Positions 36,678 through 44,963 of a stretch of DNA of 64,000 nt are shown here, piece after piece. Source of the DNA: Methylacidiphilum kamchatkense Kam1 (GTDB lineage: Bacteria; Verrucomicrobiota; Verrucomicrobiia; Methylacidiphilales; Methylacidiphilaceae); contig NZ_CP037899.1 in assembly GCF_007475525.1 (NCBI RefSeq), positions 1,426,001-1,490,000 of the forward strand, in the 5' to 3' direction. The translations under genes were made by a program, and so were the position numbers. Within the stretch, counting starts at the first letter, position 1; each line of letters begins with the position of its first letter. The notes under the pieces are model-generated. The model was not told the origin of the DNA and made no database searches. It was given only the letters and a program-made list of their open reading frames with translations.

Positions 36678-38864
36678 TTATCGTTTATAAAGCCTCAAAG
36701 CATTCCCAATAACAAAAAGATCAGATAATCCCATAGCGGCCGCGCAAATCGAAGGAGACATTTTTCCCATCACCGCAAGAGGAATAGCTAAGGTATTATA
36801 CAAGAATGCCCAAAAAAGATTTTCTTTTATTGTTTTAAGGGTTTTATCACTGATTTCTAATAGGACTGGAATAATCTCTATATCCGCATTCAGCAAGACA
36901 ATATCAGCGGACTCCTTAGCAATATCACTGGCATTCAAAACGGCAATTCCCAAATCTGCTTGAGCTAAAGCGGGAGCATCATTTATCCCATCTCCAATAA
37001 AAGCAATCGATTTACCCTTTTCCTGAAGCCGCTTAACGACAGCGGCCTTCTCTTCAGGACGGACTTCAGCGATTATGTTTTCAGGGGGAATGCCTATTTC
37101 TGTTCCCAATTTCATGGCAATTTCCTTTTTATCTCCAGAAAGGATGTATACGGTATAGCCTCTAGCTAAGAGTTTTGCAATGACCGTTTTAGCATAAGGT
37201 TTAATAGGAGCATACACAGGATAAAAAGCCAACAGTTTCTCGTCCATAGATAATCCAATTCCAACAGCACTATTGACTTGTTGCTCCCAACCACTGACAC
37301 CTAGGCTTTTTAGCCATGAAACAGAACCCAACCTTACTATTCGATCTCCATAAATCGCTTGAATGCCCGCTCCTGGCTTTTCTTGCCACTGCATCAAAGG
37401 AACAGGTTGAGCACTTTTACACTTTTCTGCCAATGCACGACTTATCGGATGGAGACTTGATTTGCAAAGGGAATAAGCAAGCGCATCTGCAAAGGAAGGA
37501 TCTTGAAAGAAATAAGTTGGATCGTCTATACTTAATACAGGTTCAGTTAACGTTCCAGTTTTGTCGAAAATAACATCTTTAATTTTTCCACATTTTTCTA
37601 GGGCAGATCCGTCCCTGATCAGTACCCCTAAAGAAGCCAGTCGATTTGATGCCACCATAATTGCCGCAGGTGTCGCAAGCCCCATAGCGCAGGGACAGGC
37701 TACTACGAGAACAGAAGCCGCTCTAATTAGTGCCGTTTCCCATTTGGTCTTTCCTGACATTCCCCATCCCAAAGCTGTCACAATGGCTATAGCTATAACC
37801 ACAATCACAAAAATACTGCTTATCTTGTCCACAAAATTCTGAATGGAAGCCCGACTTTCTTGAGCTTTCAAAACAACTTCAGCAATATGGGCAAGAACCG
37901 TTTTTTCTCCTGAAGAAGTCACGCGGATCACAAGCCGAGCATTAAGGTTAAGGGTTCCTGCAAATACTTTTTTACCAGGAGTCTTATCAACTGGTCTACT
38001 TTCTCCTGTTAGCATGCTTTCATCTACAATGCCTTCTCCATCAATTACCTCTCCATCCACCGGGATCCGTTCACCCGGTTTCAAAACTACTCTTTGACCG
38101 ACAGAAAGGGTTTCAACTGGTACTTTTTTTTCTACATTATTGTCCAACAAAAGATTTGCATAAGGAGGGGCCAGCTCCAAAAGCTTCTTAAGAGTTCTAT
38201 TGGCTTTACTTGAGACCCTTGCCTCCAGCCAATGTCCGGCACTTACCAGAGTGATAATGGCTGCCGCTTCATCAAAGTAGTAATGTTCTATAATTCCAGG
38301 AAAGAGGAGACCCAAAGTGCTTAAAAGAAAAGCTGAAGAACTGCCCAGAGAAACAAGGGTGTCCATGTCCAATCTGCCACTACGAATCTGACGATAGGCT
38401 CCTATATAAAAGGAAGAGCCACTGATTATTTGAACAGGTAGCGCTAGCAAAAACAGATAAAGGCCAAAGAAGAAATTCCAATGCACATACAATGTCGTCA
38501 TCCACGAAGAGGGTACCGAAAGGCTAAAGAGGAAGTTCCCTAACCAGGAAGGAGGGGATCGTACGGTAAATTGGCTTATATAAAGGATAGTTGTCAGAGA
38601 GATACCCAACAAAAGAGATCGGGTCCAACGCCTGGAAGCCTCCTCTTCATCTTCTTCTTCCATCAACTTTGCCTCATAGCCAGCACTCTTAACCGCCTCC
38701 AGGAGCTGTGTCGGCTGACAGCCTTCTTCAGCATTTACTACCGCCCGAGATGTTTCCAGATCCACATGAGCCGACACTACCTTGGGAACTTGTGTGAGTG
38801 CGTTTCGAACATGCCTCACACAATTACTACATGTCATACCTTCGATTCGTAACTTTATTTTCAT
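36678..38864 (-). CDS. copA: Copper-translocating P1B-type ATPase
   Basis: 728 residues. One N-terminal heavy-metal domain with GMTCSNCVRHV; actuator TGES (DESMLTGESRPVDKTPG); the transmembrane metal site VVACPCAMGLATPAA (CPC); phosphorylated Asp in VIFDKTGTLTEP; HP motif LHPISRALAEK; hinge FIGDGINDAPALAQADLG. These mark a PIB-1 Cu(I) exporter that pumps copper from cytoplasm to periplasm, where the multicopper-oxidase operon 6-8 kb away could oxidise or bind it. Followed by the PAP2 gene, apparently by chance. Confidence 0.94.
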   Translation of the reverse strand: MKIKLRIEGMTCSNCVRHVRNALTQVPKVVSAHVDLETSRAVVNAEEGCQPTQLLEAVKSAGYEAKLMEEEDEEEASRRWTRSLLLGISLTTILYISQFTVRSPPSWLGNFLFSLSVPSSWMTTLYVHWNFFFGLYLFLLALPVQIISGSSFYIGAYRQIRSGRLDMDTLVSLGSSSAFLLSTLGLLFPGIIEHYYFDEAAAIITLVSAGHWLEARVSSKANRTLKKLLELAPPYANLLLDNNVEKKVPVETLSVGQRVVLKPGERIPVDGEVIDGEGIVDESMLTGESRPVDKTPGKKVFAGTLNLNARLVIRVTSSGEKTVLAHIAEVVLKAQESRASIQNFVDKISSIFVIVVIAIAIVTALGWGMSGKTKWETALIRAASVLVVACPCAMGLATPAAIMVASNRLASLGVLIRDGSALEKCGKIKDVIFDKTGTLTEPVLSIDDPTYFFQDPSFADALAYSLCKSSLHPISRALAEKCKSAQPVPLMQWQEKPGAGIQAIYGDRIVRLGSVSWLKSLGVSGWEQQVNSAVGIGLSMDEKLLAFYPVYAPIKPYAKTVIAKLLARGYTVYILSGDKKEIAMKLGTEIGIPPENIIAEVRPEEKAAVVKRLQEKGKSIAFIGDGINDAPALAQADLGIAVLNASDIAKESADIVLLNADIEIIPVLLEISDKTLKTIKENLFWAFLYNTLAIPLAVMGKMSPSICAAAMGLSDLFVIGNALRLYKR

Positions 38865-39055
38865 TTGAAAAATATATGCACAAGGCTTAACTGTTCCTAA
38901 AAAAATTCCCTTTTGATTCCCTAAAACCTATTAAAACTGATCATAAAGAGAGTTTGTCGGAATATAGCCAAAAACGATTGAAAACCACAGAAGCCCACAG
39001 CCTGACACAAGTTATTATCCTCTCTACTTTTTGTTAATAATTGTAAGTAACAGGC

Positions 39056-39119
39056 GAAGCTGGCTTTTAGCTTCCCACTGGGAAAGATCCTTTGTTTAAG
39101 AAACAGAGGCAAAACAAAG
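39056..39119 (-). terminator. Stem-loop pair just after asd
   Basis: On the minus strand, CTTTGTTT-14 nt-AAACAAAG (8-bp stem) begins 9 nt after the asd stop and is followed by GAAGCT-7 nt-AGCTTC. No strong T tract follows, so termination is only a possibility. The rest of the 260 bp between asd and copA shows nothing else. Confidence 0.3.
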
Positions 39120-39127
39120 CACAACAC

Positions 39128-40123
39128 CTAAAGAAGAGCTTGAAGAATTTGAACAGCATTCCAAGCTGCTCCTTTCAGCAGTTGATCTCCACTTAAGAAG
39201 AAGGCAATCCCACGAGGATGAGACAGGTCTTCTCTAATTCTTCCCACTAATACTTCTTTCTTTCCAGAAGCTTTAAGTGGTGTTGGAAAATATCCATTCT
39301 GAGGATCATCGACGACTAAAACTCCGGGAGCCTTAGAAAGTATACTTCTTGTTTGCTGCGCATCTAGTTTCTTAGCAGTTTCAATCACTACTGACTCAGA
39401 ATGCGCTCTAAAAACAGGAACTCGGATGCAAGTAGCACAGATGTTAAGATTTGGGTAATGGAAAATTTTCCGAATTTCTTGCATCACCTTGTTTTCTTCT
39501 CCATTATACCCGTTTTCGGTAACCGGGCTGTTATGAGAAAAAACATTAAAAGCGATTTGCTCTGGAAAAACTTCAGGAACAATCGGCTTTCCATAGACAA
39601 AATGACGTAGCTGAGTCTCCAATTCCAATATGGCTTTGGCGCCAGCTCCGCTGACCGCTTGATAAGTAGAGACAATCACTCGCTCAATCGTTGCCACCAG
39701 ATGAATTGGCCACAAAGCAACCGAGAGGATAGCCGCCGTACAGTTAGGATTGGCAATAATTCCTTTATGACTTTTTAGATCTTCTTTATTAACTTCTGGA
39801 ACAACCAAGGGAACATTGGGTTGGAGTCTAAAAAAAGAGGAATTGTCAATAACAATCGCCCCACTTTCTTTGGCAATCGGAGCAAACTGTTGTGAAACTG
39901 AACTGCCTGCACTAAAAATTACAAAATCAAGACCTTTGAAAGCATGAAAAGATAGTTCTGCAATTGGAAGCTCTTCTCCTAAAAACCCAATTTTTTTACC
40001 GACTGATCTGGACGATGCGAACAGGCGCAGCTCAGATATTGGCAGCTTGCTCTCTTCCAAAAGCTTAATTGCTTCTACACCAACAGCCCCTGTCGCCCCA
40101 ACAATTCCAATTTTTAATCCCAT
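39128..40123 (-). CDS. asd: Aspartate-semialdehyde dehydrogenase
   Basis: Reduces aspartyl phosphate to the semialdehyde for lysine/diaminopimelate, threonine and methionine synthesis. 331 residues: NADP-binding GIVGATGAVGVEAIKLLEE, active Cys in IIANPNCTAAILSVAL, QAVSGAGAKAILELE, and substrate/His region RVPVFRAHSESVVIET. Complete and typical length. Stands alone, with a 230-bp upstream gap that shows no recognisable site. Confidence 0.96.
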   Translation of the reverse strand: MGLKIGIVGATGAVGVEAIKLLEESKLPISELRLFASSRSVGKKIGFLGEELPIAELSFHAFKGLDFVIFSAGSSVSQQFAPIAKESGAIVIDNSSFFRLQPNVPLVVPEVNKEDLKSHKGIIANPNCTAAILSVALWPIHLVATIERVIVSTYQAVSGAGAKAILELETQLRHFVYGKPIVPEVFPEQIAFNVFSHNSPVTENGYNGEENKVMQEIRKIFHYPNLNICATCIRVPVFRAHSESVVIETAKKLDAQQTRSILSKAPGVLVVDDPQNGYFPTPLKASGKKEVLVGRIREDLSHPRGIAFFLSGDQLLKGAAWNAVQILQALL

Positions 40124-40351
40124 AGCCTCTATGATTCCTTCCTTTTAGTTGACTGTGGAAAAATCTAGAAGGTGAGTCTTCTGATTTTCGCTCGAGAATA
40201 ATACCAACTTCAATAGTAAATTCCTCTATCCATAATACAATACTGCTTTCTTCTTTTTCTCAATTTTTTTAATAAAAGAAACGAACAGACCATTCTGCTC
40301 CCATAACTTTTAAGCTTTTCAATAAAATACCAAAGTTTATAGACTCAGAAA

Positions 40352-40912
40352 CTACTTACCAGAGAGCGGCCTACTTTCTGGTTGGACCGATGGCTTCTGT
40401 TCGGAGGGCTTAGTTACTGGAGAAGGTTTCTGAGAGGAGGCTTCTTGTTGAACCACCGAAGCCTTTTTGGCCATCGGTTCATTTTTTGAGGCCGATAGAA
40501 TCTTAAAAAACGAAGAAAAATTCGGTTTCTCAATGCGATCTAATAGAAGGCTTTCTGACTTGCCCACGAAGATTGCCCCTGGCTCGATCAATAGAGAGGC
40601 GGTTTTAATATCGCCAAATACTTTGGAAGTATTGAGCAGTTCTAGTCTTTCTTTTGCAAAAAGGTTCCCTTCTACTTGTCCTCTGACAATAATTGTTTTT
40701 GCTTTTATTTCAGCTTTTACAATTGCATTAGGGCCTATCAGCAATACCCCATCCTCTGAATGGATATCCCCTTCGAGTTTGCCATTAAGTTGTAATTCAC
40801 CGCTAAAACCTACGGATCCTTGAAATTCGCTATGTTGATCCAGAATAGTTACCTTTGAGGATTCATCCATTGGTTTTTGGGATTCAGCTTTATCTAACTG
40901 ATGAAAATTCAC
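40352..40912 (-). CDS. Bactofilin-family cytoskeletal protein
   Basis: About 186 residues from GTG 40912, chosen because AGGAG lies 7 bases upstream; 28 more codons are open from a TTG. The central bactofilin (DUF583) beta-helix runs about 20-115: ILDQHSEFQGSVGFSGELQL, NGKLEGDIHSEDGVLLIG, KTIIVRGQVEGNLFAKERLE, GDIKTASLLIEPGAIFVG. A Lys/Pro/Ser-rich tail follows. Bactofilins polymerise without nucleotides at the membrane and position cell-wall enzymes. Single gene, divergent from the YdbH-like operon. Confidence 0.88.
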   Translation of the reverse strand: MNFHQLDKAESQKPMDESSKVTILDQHSEFQGSVGFSGELQLNGKLEGDIHSEDGVLLIGPNAIVKAEIKAKTIIVRGQVEGNLFAKERLELLNTSKVFGDIKTASLLIEPGAIFVGKSESLLLDRIEKPNFSSFFKILSASKNEPMAKKASVVQQEASSQKPSPVTKPSEQKPSVQPESRPLSGK

Positions 40913-41062
40913 TTTTGCACTCCTCTTTTCTTTCTTCTCTTTTACCTTAATTGATTGCAATACGCAAGGGTCGGAATTGATGAAAAAAGACAGCAAAATT
41001 TTCTTTTTCTTTTATTACACAACATAAAATGATAAGCCAAAGACAAAAAGGATTTTTTGAAA

Positions 41063-42835
41063 ATGCTAGGTATAGGAGTCGTTGAAAACAACCCTCAAAA
41101 AACTCCCTCTCCCAACCAAAGGCTCTTTCTAGAACTGATCTTCAATATCCTCCTATTTACCTCGCTGCTGATCTGCTTGTTACTGGCAATTGCCTATTAT
41201 CTCTACCATAATCCTAAGTCTATCCTCCTGAGCATTGCTCACCATTATCGTCTTCCTCTACAAATAGAAGAGGTCAAATGGGTGACGCCACATAGTCTAA
41301 AATTAGAGAAAATAGAACTTGGAGAAATGGCAAAAATAAAGGAGGCTCAGATCGAATGGGATTGGATGGAGTTGTTTAGCCGACAGCTAATAAAAAAACT
41401 AGCGGTGGATTCCCCAGAAATCTGGACAAGTGAAATGATTAAATTTTTAGAGGATAAAATAGGGAGCACCGAACCCTTCCAGCCTCCCTTACCGCCAACA
41501 TTGGATTTTTTGCTTTTTAAAATCCAATTCAACCCGATTGTTGAGAAGCTGGAGATAAAAAACGCTATTCTCAATATTGATAGAATCCATCCTCAATTAC
41601 CACCCATTCCCTTGCTTTTGGGTTCCAAGGGTAGCCCTTTTGTTCTATCCCACGTTCCTCTTTTAGGAATTACTGCTAATAACGAAATTTTAGAACAAGC
41701 TACTGGCAGCGACATTGTCTTATTGTCTCCCTATGATCCGCTTAGTAAAATTATCTCTATTGAATCCATAAGAGTCAAATTTTCCTGGACTGGGCTTGTT
41801 CATCATCGGGTAGAAGAACTCACCGTATTTCGGCCTACTATTTTCATTGGTCCCGATCTTTTTTGGTATGTAGACCAATTCCGTGAATTGCAACGTCAAT
41901 TGAAAATAAAAGCGAACAAACTCGATACTCTAGAAGATTGGCATATAAAAAAGCTCCACTTAAAGTATGGGAATCTCACTGTGACGGCTTTCGGAGAACC
42001 TAGTTTTGAACTTCCTTTCATCTTTGAAACAACTGCTCAGGATTTTCCTTTGAATAATTGGAAGGAAGTGAGCCTTAAGAATGTGCTTCGCATTATCCCT
42101 GGAAGAATAGATTATCCTCAGTATGGGCTTTCCATGGAAGTAACTGGAGGAGAAATAGCCTTCAATTTGCCTCCGGAAAGTAATACAGCTAATAACCTTG
42201 TCCACTCCATACGATTTAATGAATTAAATTGGAGAGGCTTTAAGGCAACCAATGGATGGATGTCTGTAACCTTCCAAAAGGAAGGAATCTATGGGTTTTA
42301 TGGTTTTTCTCTTTTTGATGGATATACCCATGGTGGATTCCAAGTAGGCTATGAAAGCGGATTTCCATGGGATGGATGGATGACGATTTCTGGAGCCAAA
42401 TTAAGTCCTTTAATAGAAAAGCTTTGTATGGGGAAAAAAGATGTTGTATTCAGAGGGAACATCGATGGAAGAATGCGAATGAAGGCTTTTGGATCCTACA
42501 TCGAAAATGTTGAAGGTTTTTTTCTACTCTCTGCCCCAGGATATTTGGATATAAAAGATGTAGATATGCTTCTAAAGAATATTCCTCCATCCTGGAAGGG
42601 TACTGCTAGCCAATTTTTTGCACTTCTTGTCGATTCGCTTCGAAATTATCGATATAAAAACGGTTTTATTAAATTAACTTATAGTTATCCTGATAGTAAT
42701 CTACTTATGGGACTCTATGGTCCTCAAGGGAAGAGGAATTTTTCTCTCCACTGGACACAGGACCCAAAATTAGGTCCCCCAATTGGACAAAATTTATTAA
42801 ATGCGAGTGAAAAAACAATTTCTTTCGAACATTAA
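41063..42835 (+). CDS. YdbH-like AsmA-related envelope protein
   Basis: About 590 residues from ATG 41063 (AAGGA upstream). One N-terminal membrane helix (LIFNILLFTSLLICLLLAIA), then a long repetitive beta-rich periplasmic part with KPSILLSIAHHYRLPLQIEE-like opening and late stretches such as GNIDGRMRMKAFGSYIENVE and GFFLLSAPGYLDIKDVDMLL, which fit the C-terminal domain of YdbH. YdbH in E. coli forms, with the lipoprotein YnbE, an inner-to-outer membrane bridge for phospholipids. Identity rests on this sequence style and on the adjacent YnbE-YdbL-like gene, which starts directly after its stop. Confidence 0.75.
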   Translation: MLGIGVVENNPQKTPSPNQRLFLELIFNILLFTSLLICLLLAIAYYLYHNPKSILLSIAHHYRLPLQIEEVKWVTPHSLKLEKIELGEMAKIKEAQIEWDWMELFSRQLIKKLAVDSPEIWTSEMIKFLEDKIGSTEPFQPPLPPTLDFLLFKIQFNPIVEKLEIKNAILNIDRIHPQLPPIPLLLGSKGSPFVLSHVPLLGITANNEILEQATGSDIVLLSPYDPLSKIISIESIRVKFSWTGLVHHRVEELTVFRPTIFIGPDLFWYVDQFRELQRQLKIKANKLDTLEDWHIKKLHLKYGNLTVTAFGEPSFELPFIFETTAQDFPLNNWKEVSLKNVLRIIPGRIDYPQYGLSMEVTGGEIAFNLPPESNTANNLVHSIRFNELNWRGFKATNGWMSVTFQKEGIYGFYGFSLFDGYTHGGFQVGYESGFPWDGWMTISGAKLSPLIEKLCMGKKDVVFRGNIDGRMRMKAFGSYIENVEGFFLLSAPGYLDIKDVDMLLKNIPPSWKGTASQFFALLVDSLRNYRYKNGFIKLTYSYPDSNLLMGLYGPQGKRNFSLHWTQDPKLGPPIGQNLLNASEKTISFEH

Positions 42836-43321
42836 TTGCTTATTTTTTTAAAAACATTAATAAAAAAGGAAAGGTTGTTCTTTCTCTTTTTTTGGCTATT
42901 TGGCTGCACTCCAACTGTCAAAGTAACCACCCCAGAACCTGTCAAGATTAATGTAAATATGGGCGTTGTCATTACTGAAAAAGAGTCCCCCACCCGGATC
43001 CGACTTGACCCCATGATTGCCGACCGAAGAAGGCTACGGTCTGGAGAGGTGCAAAGTCTAAAAAATGCCCGTGTCATCGGAGAAAATCGAGAGGGCTATT
43101 TGGAAATAATTAATCCTCCTAAAGAGGAAAATTACAGAAATTGGGCTAAAAAAGTAGTGGCTGAAGAAAATGAGGACAGAACACAACTCTACTTAACACA
43201 AGCTAAGATTCAGGCCAAACCCTTAGAAGAAATTGAAAAAGAGTACGCCAAAAAATGGCAAGAAATGAGTTTCCCTGGAGAGTATATTCAACAAGACAAT
43301 GGGAAATGGATTCAGAAATGA
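42836..43321 (+). CDS. YnbE-YdbL fusion lipoprotein
   Basis: 161 residues. The N-terminus is a lipoprotein signal with LFFLFFWLFGC (Cys about 24). Directly after it comes a YnbE-like stretch, CTPTVKVTTPEPVKINVNMG. From about residue 60 it is YdbL/DUF1318-like: RRRLRSGEVQSLKNARVIGE, NREGYLEI, and the end FPGEYIQQDNGKWIQK, the YdbL terminal signature. In E. coli these are two separate proteins encoded after ydbH. Here they form one lipid-anchored chain with no second signal peptide. The start is uncertain (TTG right after the ydbH-like stop). Its stop overlaps the next ATG. Confidence 0.8.
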   Translation: MLIFLKTLIKKERLFFLFFWLFGCTPTVKVTTPEPVKINVNMGVVITEKESPTRIRLDPMIADRRRLRSGEVQSLKNARVIGENREGYLEIINPPKEENYRNWAKKVVAEENEDRTQLYLTQAKIQAKPLEEIEKEYAKKWQEMSFPGEYIQQDNGKWIQK

Positions 43322-44004
43322 GACAAAAGAAAAACACGGTTTTTTTCTTTTTTCTCTTTAGCTTAACAAGTCTATCTTTCAGCTTTGCTCAACAACCCTT
43401 TCTTTCTCAAGATGCTTCCTCCTCCGATTCTCCGTATGATTATCCACTGCCCTCTAATCCTCAACCGCAAACACCTCTAAACCCCATACAATACCATTCC
43501 TCCTCTCCTCAGGAAAACTCAACAGGACAGAATCCTTCAAAGACCCAAGTTTATGGACAACAGCCAGCTAAAAAAAGCTCCCCCTCCAACAGAGCAGACG
43601 TTGAGTTTAGTGAAGAGTTACCTGATCCAACTAACGGCTTAAAACCATTTTTGGATTCTTTAAACGAAGAGCAAAGAAAAACTATCGAAAAGAAATTTCG
43701 TCGAGATGCCATCCATGCTTTTGTTGGAAGAACGGACACCCTAGATAAAAGCTATCTCCTTTTTGCTGAAAAAACACCAAAAAATAATGAAACGCTAATC
43801 CTCGTTTTCATTTCTAAAAAAAATAAAATCCACTATCTTTTTAGCAGTTTGCAACCTTTTTCTATCCCTCCTCAAATACGGCTCAATCCGTATGATAGGC
43901 TTTCCTTATCTTTGTCCGTCATAAGGTTTGAAATGTCACAAACCACCCCTGAAATTTTTACTCAAACGGCTGTTCAACAAAAAAAAGAGGCTAAAAAACA
44001 CTAA
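43318..44004 (+). CDS. Secreted protein of unknown function
   Basis: 228 residues from the ATG that overlaps the previous stop (ATGA). Signal peptide VFFFFLFSLTSLSFSFA, then about 90 residues rich in Pro, Ser and Gln that look disordered, then a globular part (KPFLDSLNEEQRKTIEKKFR ... RFEMSQTTPEIF). No domain recognised. Translational coupling to the YnbE-YdbL fusion suggests a third component of the same envelope operon. Its end abuts the convergent DUF3347-type gene (4-bp overlap). Confidence 0.65.
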   Translation: MRQKKNTVFFFFLFSLTSLSFSFAQQPFLSQDASSSDSPYDYPLPSNPQPQTPLNPIQYHSSSPQENSTGQNPSKTQVYGQQPAKKSSPSNRADVEFSEELPDPTNGLKPFLDSLNEEQRKTIEKKFRRDAIHAFVGRTDTLDKSYLLFAEKTPKNNETLILVFISKKNKIHYLFSSLQPFSIPPQIRLNPYDRLSLSLSVIRFEMSQTTPEIFTQTAVQQKKEAKKH

Positions 44005-44468
44005 AATTCCTCTGTCACATCCCCACAAAGAAGCATCGCTGAACCATAATAGGGATTCTTGACCTCTTTATCCGGTTGAATCCAACTAGCTTGAGCCATA
44101 GGACAGGTAAGAACAAAATATTTGCCAGTTTTGATTTGTTTTGATCTTAATACCCCAATCAAGACATCACTAATATCTTTAAATGCCAATCTTGCCGAAT
44201 CAAGATCCTTGGCTCCCATTAGAGTATCCACTTTACCCAAAAGCCCTTCAGGAAAAAGGGAAGGAGTATTTTTCTGAACAATTTCCTTCAAAGATTTTGC
44301 GGCTTCTGGTACTCCTTTCAAAGAGTCGTCAGATAATGATTTCCCTATTTTGAAATACTCCTGTAAAGCTGAATCCAAAGCAGGTGGAACCCCTTGAGCA
44401 ACTAATCGATAAGCAATTCCAAAACACAGGATTGACAGAAAAAGAGAGAGAGTAATGCATTTTTTCAT
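44001..44468 (-). CDS. DUF3347-like periplasmic protein of the copper operon
   Basis: 155 residues with a signal peptide (CITLSLFLSILCFGIAYRLVA). A helical middle (LKEIVQKNTPSLFPEGLLGK) is followed by LTCPMAQASWIQPDKEVKNP and YYGSAMLLCGDVTEEF. The Cys-Pro-Met and closing Cys-Gly pattern matches DUF3347 domains found with copper or cation efflux proteins, and suggests metal binding. Last gene of the four-gene copper operon. Confidence 0.75.
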   Translation of the reverse strand: MKKCITLSLFLSILCFGIAYRLVAQGVPPALDSALQEYFKIGKSLSDDSLKGVPEAAKSLKEIVQKNTPSLFPEGLLGKVDTLMGAKDLDSARLAFKDISDVLIGVLRSKQIKTGKYFVLTCPMAQASWIQPDKEVKNPYYGSAMLLCGDVTEEF

Positions 44469-44521
44469 AAATTTATCATTGTATCAATAGCCCAAGCTAT
44501 TGACTATTGGGTAATTAAAAC

Positions 44522-44920
44522 TCAGGGATTAGTAGATTCAAGTTCTTTTGCATATTTTTCGAGCACTTCGGCAACTGCTTTCATCAAATCAGCTTTCATT
44601 CTTAGCTTTCTTGCTGTTGCTTTCGGATTCTTTGTTCCTTCAACTTCTTTGAGCAGTTGATCGAAGTCCTGTGAACTACCACAACAAGCCATTCCCCCTT
44701 TCCCCCCCATCATACCGTGGCCCATTCCTCCCATCATGCCATGATCCATTCCTCCCATTTTGTGCCCTTCATGTTCCTCTTCCGATTGTTGCTCCATCTC
44801 CATCTTCTTATGTTTTTCGTGCTGATCATGTTGCGCATAAAGAGGAAAAATAGACAACGCACCAAATAAAAGAAAAAAGAAAAAAAAGCCAAATCCCTTG
44901 GAACAAAGATTCTTAGGCAT
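44522..44920 (-). CDS. Small secreted Met/His-rich copper-binding-type protein
   Basis: 132 residues. Signal peptide FGFFFFFLLFGALSIFPLYA, then a His/Met/Gly tract (HDQHEKHKKMEMEQQSEEEH, then GHKMGGMDHGMMGGMGHGMM, KGGMACCG) and a C-terminal amphipathic helix (KATARKLRMKADLMKAVAEV). The tract is the type that chelates Cu(I)/Cu(II) in periplasmic copper-storage or chaperone proteins; no named family fits the whole. Lies between the multicopper oxidase and the DUF3347-type gene. Confidence 0.75.
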   Translation of the reverse strand: MPKNLCSKGFGFFFFFLLFGALSIFPLYAQHDQHEKHKKMEMEQQSEEEHEGHKMGGMDHGMMGGMGHGMMGGKGGMACCGSSQDFDQLLKEVEGTKNPKATARKLRMKADLMKAVAEVLEKYAKELESTNP

Positions 44921-44963
44921 AAACTATTTTCCTCCTTATAAAAAATCAAAAGCTAACTGATTG

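Noticed and set aside
38921-39127. 68-codon minus-strand frame between asd and copA
   Set aside because: No ribosome binding site, no recognisable protein; overlaps a stem-loop after asd.
44700-44790. Repeated ATGGG/CATCATGCC pattern as a possible CRISPR or tandem array
   Set aside because: It encodes the Met/His/Gly tract of a secreted protein; repeats are irregular and in frame.
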